The translations under genes were made by a program, and so were the position numbers. From positions 1 to 10,758 of the forward strand of contig QNXQ01000004.1 in NCBI GenBank assembly GCA_003978875.1: a DNA stretch of 10,758 bases, written 5' to 3'. Positions 6,549 through 10,758 of the stretch are shown in pieces; the stretch's first letter is position 1; every line of letters starts with the position of its first letter. The notes under the pieces were generated by a model. The model made no database searches. It saw nothing but the letters and a program-made list of their open reading frames with translations, and had not been told where the DNA came from. This DNA is from Aquifex sp. (GTDB lineage Bacteria > Aquificota > Aquificia > Aquificales > Aquificaceae).

Positions 6549-7350
6549 GGTAGTCCTTTATAGCTTTTTCTGCAACAGAGTAAGGTGGTTCACATCCGTT
6601 CCATATTTTGAAAGCTTCTATACCTTGCCATATTAGCATAGGAAGACCATCCTGGAACTTTGCTCCAACTTCCTTCGCTTTTTGAATTAGCTTAGTATCC
6701 TTATAGATGATATCTACAACGATATGGTCGGGTTTTATAAGATTGTAATTAAATAACTCTGGATCATCTTCTTTTAAACCCACAGTTGTGGTATTGACTA
6801 TTACGTCTACACATTCTACTACTTCTTCAGGAGAATTTACTACCTTCAAACCGAATTTTTTTGCTAACCTTTCCGCCTTTTCTCTGGTTCTGTTCCAGAT
6901 GTAAACCTCCGATTTTTCCTTCATCAAGCCGTAAGCTACAGCTTTAGAAGCTCCTCCTGCTCCTAAAAGTAATACTTTTTTCCCTTTTAACTCAGGTAAT
7001 AACATTTTTAACGCTTTTATAAAACCTATCCAGTCGGTATTAAAACCTTCTGCCTTTCCATCTCTGAACTTTACGGTATTTACCGCACCTATTTCTTTAG
7101 CTGTAGAGTCTATTTCTTCGAGATATGGAATTATAACTTCCTTATGGGGTACTGTGACGTTTATCCCTTTAATACCTATTGCTTTAAAGCCTTCAATAGC
7201 TTCCTTAAGATTCTGTGGGTCTATCTCAAAGGCCAAATAAACTCCGTTTATACCAGCCCACTTGAGAAATGCATTCTGAAAAATAGGAGAAAGTGAATGC
7301 TTTACGGGATAACCTATTACTCCGTATAGCTCCGTTTCAGAGGTTATCAT
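6538..7350 (-). CDS. aroE: Shikimate dehydrogenase (NADP)
   Basis: Reduces 3-dehydroshikimate to shikimate with NADPH in the aromatic amino acid pathway; cytoplasmic. Its 270 residues are normal. The substrate domain shows GYPVKHSLSP (13-22, shikimate-binding serines) and NVTVPHKE (64-71) with catalytic Lys70; Asp106 in GFNTDWIGF completes the Lys-Asp pair. The Rossmann domain has GAGGASKAVAYG (130-141), and NRT at 153-155 is the NADP-selecting motif of AroE rather than the NAD-leaning YdiB. The gene starts directly after the nfu stop with no spacer and no Shine-Dalgarno, so translation is probably coupled to upstream reading. It overlaps tadA by 11 bases. Its presence inside a sulfur/tRNA operon seems to be shared transcription, not shared function. 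Confidence 0.96.
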   Translation of the reverse strand: MITSETELYGVIGYPVKHSLSPIFQNAFLKWAGINGVYLAFEIDPQNLKEAIEGFKAIGIKGINVTVPHKEVIIPYLEEIDSTAKEIGAVNTVKFRDGKAEGFNTDWIGFIKALKMLLPELKGKKVLLLGAGGASKAVAYGLMKEKSEVYIWNRTREKAERLAKKFGLKVVNSPEEVVECVDVIVNTTTVGLKEDDPELFNYNLIKPDHIVVDIIYKDTKLIQKAKEVGAKFQDGLPMLIWQGIEAFKIWNGCEPPYSVAEKAIKDYLGR

Positions 7351-7614
7351 TTAGACGAATTGTCCGAGATTATATTTCTGCTGGGTTATCTCTACTTTTT
7401 TAACCCATTTAATATTTCCTTTAATTACTGTATCGACCAGGTTTTTGAGGGAAATGTCCACTATAGGACAGCTGGAACATCCACCTTCGAAAGAAAGGTA
7501 GACTACATCATCTTTAATATCAACCAGTTTTAGTTCTCCCTGATGTTCTTTTAAAGCAGGTCTAATCTTTTCCAAAACTTTTTCAACTTCTGCAATTTTT
7601 TTAACTTCAGCCAT
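7351..7614 (-). CDS. Nfu-type Fe-S carrier (NifU C-terminal domain protein)
   Basis: A stand-alone NifU C-terminal (Nfu) domain of 87 residues. It would carry a [4Fe-4S] cluster, normally bridged between two subunits, and pass it to client apoproteins. The cluster ligands are Cys46 and Cys49 in GGCSSCPIVDISLKNLVD, the defining CxxC of the family; the N-terminal helix (VEKVLEKIRPALKEHQGEL) is also typical. I chose the ATG at 7614 over an in-frame GTG at 7617 because a GGAGG sits 7 bases before the ATG, the same spacing as at iscU. The start overlaps the previous stop by one base (TGATG). It lies in one operon with IscU and a TusA-family carrier, which supports a role in cluster or sulfur delivery. 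Nfu proteins may also be named NifU-like; the A-type scaffold is absent. Confidence 0.92.
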   Translation of the reverse strand: MAEVKKIAEVEKVLEKIRPALKEHQGELKLVDIKDDVVYLSFEGGCSSCPIVDISLKNLVDTVIKGNIKWVKKVEITQQKYNLGQFV

Positions 7615-7868
7615 CACTTAGCCTCCGTTATTTTTTTATTGTAAAGCTCCTCAAGTTTACTCCACAACACCTCCCTCTTCTCCTCGGGAAGATTCATTAA
7701 GTTCATGAAGCCTTTCAAAGTAAGTCTCGGAACTATGATATCGTAAACTCCATCGTCAATTATCTTTTTCAAACCGTACTCCATAAGCAGTTCCTTGCTT
7801 TCAGGGATAAATTCAAAGAGAGAAGTGAGCAGAGTATCTTCCGTTAACTTCATGACCGCAGCCATCAT
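7614..7868 (-). CDS. Small cysteine-free DUF1858-like protein
   Basis: An 84-residue protein with the pattern of DUF1858: LTEDTLLTSLFEFIPESKELLMEYGL resembles the family's opening helix block (a T-x-T-x-x-x-L-L-x-x-P-E-x-x-x-x-L-x-x-x-G layout). The cysteines that follow Gly in many DUF1858 proteins are missing and the whole protein has none, so it is unlikely to bind metal itself. The second half, IIVPRLTLKGFMNLMNLPEE to the helical C-terminus, could form a small helical domain. DUF1858 proteins frequently lie beside TusA-family and cupin or hybrid-cluster genes, but their function is not established. An AAGGAG sits 5 bases before the ATG at 7868 and 8 before a second ATG at 7865, so the exact start is uncertain by one codon. 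It overlaps the TusA-like gene by 4 bases (ATGA). Confidence 0.72.
   Translation of the reverse strand: MMAAVMKLTEDTLLTSLFEFIPESKELLMEYGLKKIIDDGVYDIIVPRLTLKGFMNLMNLPEEKREVLWSKLEELYNKKITEAK
7622..7626 (-). promoter_or_regulatory. Ribosome binding site that sets the nfu start
   Basis: The minus strand shows GGAGG 7 bases before the ATG at 7614, against 4 bases before the in-frame GTG at 7617. The 7-base spacing is the same as at iscU, so the ATG is preferred. The site lies in the last codons of the DUF1858-like gene. Confidence 0.65.
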
Positions 7869-8119
7869 TTTGTCTCCTTAATTTTTTTAACAAAAAGATG
7901 ATATTCTCCATCTTCTTCATACATTCCTAAAAATTCCTGACCGGTTGCTTTGCACCAGGCCGGGATATCCTCAACAACTCCAGGGTCATCGGCTATAAGT
8001 TCAAGAATTTGCCCTATTTCCATTTCTTTAATCTGCTTTGCAGTCTCCGCCACGGGCACAGGACAAAAAGTTCCCGTAACATCGTGGACTACATCTGCCT
8101 TTATATCCTTAACGTCCAT
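7865..8119 (-). CDS. TusA-family sulfur carrier protein
   Basis: An 84-residue SirA/TusA/YedF-type protein. The hallmark is Cys19-Pro-Val-Pro (CPxP) at the start of helix 1, with Cys19 as the persulfide-carrying residue. The second signature DDPGVVEDIPAWCKATG (45-61 or so), with Cys56, is also standard for this fold. These proteins accept sulfur as a persulfide and pass it on, for example in tRNA 2-thiouridine synthesis, molybdenum cofactor assembly or sulfur oxidation. Context favours the RNA or Fe-S side: it lies between a PP-loop RNA thiolase-like gene and an Nfu carrier. A perfect AAGGAGGTGA lies 6 bases (from GGAGG) before the ATG, inside the last codons of the upstream gene, with an 11-base overlap. 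I leave the symbol open because paralogues are common in these bacteria. Confidence 0.9.
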   Translation of the reverse strand: MDVKDIKADVVHDVTGTFCPVPVAETAKQIKEMEIGQILELIADDPGVVEDIPAWCKATGQEFLGMYEEDGEYHLFVKKIKETK

Positions 8120-9161
8120 GTTTCACCTCCTTCTTCGCGTAAATCTTAAACTGTTCGAGGAATCTATCTTCGGGAGGAGTTCCTATTAATTCAATTTCTC
8201 TATCCTGTAAATGAATAGCAACCTTTGCAGGTTCATTCTTTGAATACCTTGCTATTATATCCGCGATGAGCTGTAATTCATCCTCTGTGGGAGTTCCCTT
8301 TATTAGTGCAAAAGTTCCTTTGCCGTCTTTTCTGTAAGCGTATCCGTATCTGCTTCTAAAACCTTTTAGGAAATTAACTTCTCCTTTGTTTCTTGCTACT
8401 ATGAGCTTTACTCCTGAGGGTAGCCTTAAGTGTCTTCCTACTGCAAAAAGAATAAGGTCATCCCTGGTAATAATCCCCTCAACTGAATAAGCTTCCTTAA
8501 ACCTTGCCGCATACGTTTCATCCGTAAGATAACAACATCCGCCGGCAGGTTGTTCATACTCAAGACCGTACTTTTTAGCAAGCTCTATTTGAACCTTTCT
8601 GCTTCTTCCTCTTATTCCGAGGAGTTTATTTCTGTCCACCCATCCTTCCTTTTCGGGAATCGTAGGCGGTAAAACTTTCGCGGATAAAGGTCTCAAAACA
8701 AGTCCTTGCAGACCCGCTTCCTTCTCTATCAGCTTTAACCTTTCGGGAGTTTGACTCATCGGTCTCTGGTAAAGAACTTCTCCTGTAACTATAAAGTCGT
8801 AGCCTTCCTTTTCCATTATTTCCTTGGCTTTTTTGAGCATCATTATTCTGCAGTCCACACAAGGATTTACGTTTTTACCGTATCCGTATTTGGGATTTAT
8901 AACAACGTTGTAGTATTCCTCAGATATATCAACGATTTCTACGGGAACTCCCAGCCTTGCAGCTGCTTTTAAAGCGGGATTTACATAAGGAGAACCATCT
9001 TCTTTGGTTTGCCCAAGTCTTCTCTTAAACTCCGTTATACAGAAACCCGTGTAGAAATGGAGTGCTTTGACCTCTATTCCTTGCTCTTGAACAAGTTTTA
9101 TAGCGAGGGAGCTATCAAGCCCCCCAGAGAGCAGAGCCAAAGCTTTTTTCTTTTCTCCCAT
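8109..9161 (-). CDS. PP-loop ATPase (ThiI/MnmA-like) with NFACT-R-type C-terminal module, putative RNA thiolase
   Basis: A 350-residue adenylating enzyme. The N-terminal PP-loop SGGLDSS (12-18) is the ATP pyrophosphatase signature of ThiI, MnmA, TtcA and relatives. Cys101-x2-Cys104 (PCVDCRIMM) follows, then a GRSRKVQIELAKKYGL segment and PAGGCCYLTD with adjacent Cys209 and Cys210. The C-terminal part (about 253-345, LPSGVKLIVARNKGEVNFLKGF and onward) resembles the NFACT-R-type RNA-binding domain reported fused to PP-loop enzymes of this group. Such proteins are often misnamed MnmA/TrmU, but the domain order differs from true MnmA. I infer U-thiolation of RNA; the four cysteines could hold a persulfide relay or an Fe-S cluster as in TtcA/TtuA. 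Its start lies 2 bases after iscU and its end overlaps the TusA-like gene, so it is embedded in sulfur-transfer genes. The domain call and substrate are less sure than the fold. Confidence 0.82.
   Translation of the reverse strand: MGEKKKALALLSGGLDSSLAIKLVQEQGIEVKALHFYTGFCITEFKRRLGQTKEDGSPYVNPALKAAARLGVPVEIVDISEEYYNVVINPKYGYGKNVNPCVDCRIMMLKKAKEIMEKEGYDFIVTGEVLYQRPMSQTPERLKLIEKEAGLQGLVLRPLSAKVLPPTIPEKEGWVDRNKLLGIRGRSRKVQIELAKKYGLEYEQPAGGCCYLTDETYAARFKEAYSVEGIITRDDLILFAVGRHLRLPSGVKLIVARNKGEVNFLKGFRSRYGYAYRKDGKGTFALIKGTPTEDELQLIADIIARYSKNEPAKVAIHLQDREIELIGTPPEDRFLEQFKIYAKKEVKHGR
8123..8132 (-). promoter_or_regulatory. Ribosome binding site of the TusA-family gene
   Basis: The minus strand reads AAGGAGGTGA here, a perfect 10-base match to the anti-Shine-Dalgarno, with the GGAGG core ending 6 bases before the ATG at 8119. 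It lies within the last codons of the PP-loop gene, so it decides this start and allows independent high initiation for the small carrier protein. Confidence 0.8.
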
Positions 9162-9163
9162 CT

Positions 9164-9637
9164 TTACGTGCCTGATAGGAATTCAAATTCCTGCTTTTCT
9201 TCTTGTTCTTCCTCTTCTTCGTAGCAATCGGGAATCTTGGAAGCTTCTTCCACTCTACCCTGCTTCATTAGGTAATCCTTTATTGCAACGTGGAGAGTTT
9301 CCAATCCTAAGTTAGTACAGTGTATCTTTTGAGGAGGTAGTCCTCCAAGTTCGTCAAAAATGTCCTTGTATGTGAGATTGAGTGCGTACTGTATAGGTTT
9401 GCCCTTTATCATCTCTGTAAGCATTGAGCTTACGGCTATTGCCGAACCACATCCGAAAGTTTTGAATCTTACGTCTTCTATAACATCATTCTCGGGATTA
9501 ACTTTTATAGTAAAGAGCATTGCATCTCCACAAGCAGGATTACCACACTGACCTACACCGTTTGCGTCTTCAAGAACTCCTACATTTCTCGGATTCAAGA
9601 AGTGGTCAAGAACTTTTTCACTGTATTCAAAACTCAT
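9164..9637 (-). CDS. iscU: IscU/NifU N-terminal type Fe-S cluster scaffold
   Basis: The scaffold on which [2Fe-2S] clusters are built from cysteine-desulfurase sulfur. It opens with the standard EYSEKVLDHFLNPRNVG block. Cluster ligands are Cys36 in NPACGD (with the lability-controlling Asp38), Cys63 in FGCGSAIA, and Cys107 next to His106 in LPPQKIHCTNLG; LPPQK corresponds to the LPPVK chaperone-binding motif. An extra Cys31 lies just upstream. The 157 residues exceed E. coli IscU by about 30 because of a C-terminal tail that carries one more Cys and then a run of acidic residues (DCYEEEEEQEEKQE). It is not a full NifU, because the central ferredoxin-like part is missing and the Nfu domain is a separate gene 1.5 kb downstream. 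It is the first gene of the minus-strand operon and has a perfect AAGGAGGTGA ribosome site. No desulfurase is in the window. Confidence 0.96.
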   Translation of the reverse strand: MSFEYSEKVLDHFLNPRNVGVLEDANGVGQCGNPACGDAMLFTIKVNPENDVIEDVRFKTFGCGSAIAVSSMLTEMIKGKPIQYALNLTYKDIFDELGGLPPQKIHCTNLGLETLHVAIKDYLMKQGRVEEASKIPDCYEEEEEQEEKQEFEFLSGT

Positions 9638-9641
9638 AGCT

Positions 9642-9651
9642 TCACCTCCTT
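9642..9651 (-). promoter_or_regulatory. Ribosome binding site of iscU
   Basis: The minus strand reads AAGGAGGTGA with the GGAGG core 7 bases before the ATG at 9637. It is the same 10-mer that precedes the TusA-family gene and is much stronger than the sites of most genes in the window, pointing to high expression of the operon's first protein. Confidence 0.82.
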
Positions 9652-9684
9652 ATAGGCGTTATACCTGAATTATAAAATCATTCA

Positions 9685-9715
9685 ATTATAAATAAGTTGT
9701 TATGACTGAAGTCAA
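9685..9715 (-). promoter_or_regulatory. Candidate promoter of the iscU operon
   Basis: Reading leftwards, TTGACT (9715-9710, 5 of 6 to the -35 consensus) is followed after 19 bases by TATAAT (9690-9685, perfect -10). The spacer is longer than the usual 17, which weakens the call. A second TATAAT lies at 9674-9669 with a poor -35, so that one could also serve. The -35 overlaps the dyad at 9703-9714. Confidence 0.4.
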
Positions 9716-9731
9716 AGTATTTTATTATAAT
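9702..9731 (+). promoter_or_regulatory. Candidate promoter of tRNA-Arg and the downstream synthase
   Basis: Reading rightwards, ATGACT (9702-9707, 4 of 6) is followed after 18 bases by a perfect TATAAT (9726-9731). That -10 ends only two bases before the first tRNA base, too close for a normal start. The overlapping TATTAT (9723-9728) would put transcription start at the tRNA's first G instead. A promoter here is likely because the region is AT-rich and no other gene precedes the tRNA; the exact hexamers are uncertain. Confidence 0.35.
9703..9714. repeat. Perfect 12-base dyad in the iscU/tRNA divergent region
   Basis: TGACT-GA-AGTCA is a perfect inverted repeat with 5-base arms and a 2-base centre. 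It sits in the 96-base divergent intergenic region, over the -35 hexamer candidates for both directions. Its position and symmetry suit a repressor operator, but a 12-base dyad in AT-rich DNA can also be chance. No match to a known regulator's site is claimed. Confidence 0.35.
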
Positions 9732-9733
9732 TA

Positions 9734-9807
9734 GTGCCCGTAGCTCAGGTGGATAGAGCACGGGGCTCCGGACCCCGGGGTCGCGGGTTCAAGTCCCGCC
9801 GGGCACA
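9734..9807 (+). tRNA. tRNA-Arg (anticodon CCG)
   Basis: The cloverleaf folds completely: acceptor 9734-9740 pairs with 9800-9806 over all seven pairs, the D stem GCTC/GAGC is 9743-9746 with 9756-9759, and the anticodon stem CGGGG/CCCCG is 9761-9765 with 9773-9777. The anticodon loop is CTCCGGA with anticodon CCG at 9768-9770, the variable loop has 5 bases, the T stem is GCGGG/CCCGC, and the T loop is TTCAAGT. The discriminator base is A9807. It reads the Arg codon CGG. The 3' CCA is not encoded (C-T-A follows), so CCA-adding enzyme is needed. The anticodon and T stems are all G-C, as expected at very high growth temperature. Confidence 0.97.
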
Positions 9808-9826
9808 CTATTTTTTTGGAAGAGCC

Positions 9827-10741
9827 ATGAAGTTTTTGGACACAATAGAAGAGAGACTCCTTAAGGAGCTAAACCCGAAGGTTAAACTCGTTCTTGAGAC
9901 GGGAAAATATATAGTTGAAAGTGGAGGGAAAAGACTAAGACCTCTATTTACTGTCCTTACGTGCGGTATGTGTAGTCAAGAACCCGAAAGAGCAGTTCCG
10001 CTGGGCGTGGGACTCGAATACATTCATGTAGCTTCGTTGCTTCACGACGATGTCGTAGATAGTGCGGAGACGAGAAGAGGAAAAAAATCCGCAAATCTCG
10101 TTTTCGGAAATGGAGTAGCCGTCCTTACGGGAGACTATATGTATGCTAAGGCTCTACATCTATTTTCCACCTACGGAAATATAGAAATGATAAAGTTGGT
10201 GAGTCAAGCGGTAATGGATATGGCGGAGGGACAGGTTCTGGAAATATCCAAGGTTGGAGACATCATCTCGGAAGAGGAATACTTCCAGATAATAGACGGA
10301 AAAACAGCTGTTTTATTCGGTGCTTGTTTCGGAGTAGGAGCTCTTGCCGGAAGTTGCAAAAATTGGGAAAAATTATACGAAGCAGGACTGAGAATAGGTA
10401 GAGCCTTCCAGCTTATAGATGATGCTCTAGATTATGAAGGAGACCCAGAAAGGCTCGGTAAACCCGTTGGAAATGATTTAAGGGAAGGAAAATGCACCTA
10501 TCCTCTTATATCTGTCCTTGAGTTATTGGATAAAGAAGAGGTAAAGAAAGCTTTGAGAGGATTATCCGATTCCGATACCCTCAGACAAAAAGTTATAAAA
10601 CTTGGCGGTGTGGAAAAAACTAAAGATAGGGCAAAAGAAGAACTGATGATTGCCAAGGAAATCTTAAAGGATTTTCCCGAAAACGAATACAAGGAAAATA
10701 TACTAAGACTCGTTGATTTTGTAGTAAACAGAAACATTTAA
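9827..10741 (+). CDS. ispB: Long-chain polyprenyl diphosphate synthase
   Basis: A trans-prenyltransferase that elongates allylic diphosphates with IPP, most likely making the side chain of the respiratory quinone. The true start is the ATG at 9827, after GGAAGAG; the frame is open further back only because it runs through the tRNA, which cannot be coding. The protein is 304 residues. GGKRLRP (33-39), the first aspartate-rich motif DDVVD (74-78) with the RR pair at 83-84, DGKTA (157-161) and the second motif FQLIDDALD (194-202) are all present. The residue five before the first DDxxD is the small Ala69, which in this family favours long products (C40 or so) over farnesyl or geranylgeranyl. Chain length is inferred, so octaprenyl, heptaprenyl and solanesyl remain possible. 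It probably shares a transcript with the tRNA 19 bases upstream. Confidence 0.9.
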   Translation: MKFLDTIEERLLKELNPKVKLVLETGKYIVESGGKRLRPLFTVLTCGMCSQEPERAVPLGVGLEYIHVASLLHDDVVDSAETRRGKKSANLVFGNGVAVLTGDYMYAKALHLFSTYGNIEMIKLVSQAVMDMAEGQVLEISKVGDIISEEEYFQIIDGKTAVLFGACFGVGALAGSCKNWEKLYEAGLRIGRAFQLIDDALDYEGDPERLGKPVGNDLREGKCTYPLISVLELLDKEEVKKALRGLSDSDTLRQKVIKLGGVEKTKDRAKEELMIAKEILKDFPENEYKENILRLVDFVVNRNI

Positions 10742-10758
10742 ATTAACTTTATGATTTC

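Noticed and set aside
7615..7617. GTG start for nfu
   Set aside because: The ATG one codon later has the better 7-base Shine-Dalgarno spacing; the GTG would have 4.
8626..8862. Open frames on either strand inside larger genes (for example here and at 9009-9224)
   Set aside because: They lie wholly or almost wholly within genes with clear family motifs, have no ribosome site, and have frame-shifted composition.
8109..9161. Standard MnmA/TrmU tRNA 2-thiouridylase
   Set aside because: The PP-loop is shared, but the length, the CVDC and GGCC motifs and the C-terminal domain do not follow MnmA order.
9198..9222. Pyrimidine-rich near-repeat of TTC/CTT units
   Set aside because: It simply encodes the Glu/Gln-rich tail of IscU on the minus strand; no repeat unit is kept exactly.
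9811..9817. Seven T after the tRNA as an intrinsic terminator
   Set aside because: The nearest stem (T arm) ends 11 bases earlier, the acceptor strand cannot form an extra hairpin next to the T run, and the synthase gene starts 10 bases later.
9734..9826. In-frame N-terminal extension of the prenyl synthase beginning with GTG
   Set aside because: These bases form a complete tRNA-Arg, and the synthase family begins near the ATG at 9827, which has a GGAAGAG before it.
10751..10758. ATG near the right edge as the start of another gene
   Set aside because: Only eight bases are visible, so nothing can be supported.

Overview
The window looks like chromosomal DNA of a hyperthermophilic Aquificales bacterium, Aquifex or a near relative. 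The grounds are the dense, Lys/Glu-rich coding, the short or absent gaps between unrelated functions, the tRNA whose anticodon and T stems are entirely G-C, and proteins (IscU, TadA, AroE, PhoU, a DnaC-type loader) that resemble what I remember of the Aquifex versions. That species guess is from memory and was not checked by a search. About 98 percent of the window is coding; the longest gene-free stretch is the 96 bases before the tRNA, and no gap reaches 300 bases. I see no insertion sequence, CRISPR array, phage gene or transfer signature.

Layout. (1) + strand, 1-1824: the 3' end of a DUF202 membrane protein, a slipin/stomatin-type SPFH protein, and a DnaC/IstB-like helicase loader with an N-terminal Cys4 zinc site. 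(2) - strand, 3209-1825: gmhA (first step of ADP-heptose synthesis for LPS) and nadK, overlapping by 16 bases. (3) + strand, 3225-5634: phoU and a four-helix membrane sensor histidine kinase of NtrY-like architecture, overlapping by 11 bases. (4) - strand, 9637-5580: a tightly packed eight-gene run in the order iscU, PP-loop thiolase-like protein, TusA-family protein, small DUF1858-like protein, Nfu, aroE, tadA, unknown protein. Junctions range from an 11-base overlap to a 2-base gap. (5) + strand, 9734 to the end: tRNA-Arg(CCG), then a long-chain polyprenyl diphosphate synthase starting 19 bases after the tRNA.

How the genes fit together. The most coherent unit is the first five genes of the minus-strand operon. 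It combines an Fe-S scaffold (IscU), an Fe-S carrier (Nfu), a sulfur carrier (TusA family), a cysteine-free DUF1858-like mini-protein, and a PP-loop ATPase with several cysteines fused to what looks like an NFACT-R-type RNA-binding module. I read this as a dedicated sulfur-delivery module for RNA (probably tRNA) thiolation, with the PP-loop enzyme perhaps carrying an Fe-S cluster. No cysteine desulfurase lies in the window. tadA, another tRNA-modifying enzyme, sits further down the same operon. The 96-base region between iscU and the divergent tRNA carries a perfect 5+2+5 dyad, overlapping promoter-like hexamers for both directions, which could be an operator.

The phoU-kinase pair suggests phosphate-linked signalling, although no response regulator or Pst transporter is visible here. 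Other oddities are divergent starts of gmhA and phoU only 15 bases apart without Shine-Dalgarno sequences, a 55-base antisense overlap between the kinase and the unknown gene, and convergent dnaC and nadK whose stop codons abut.
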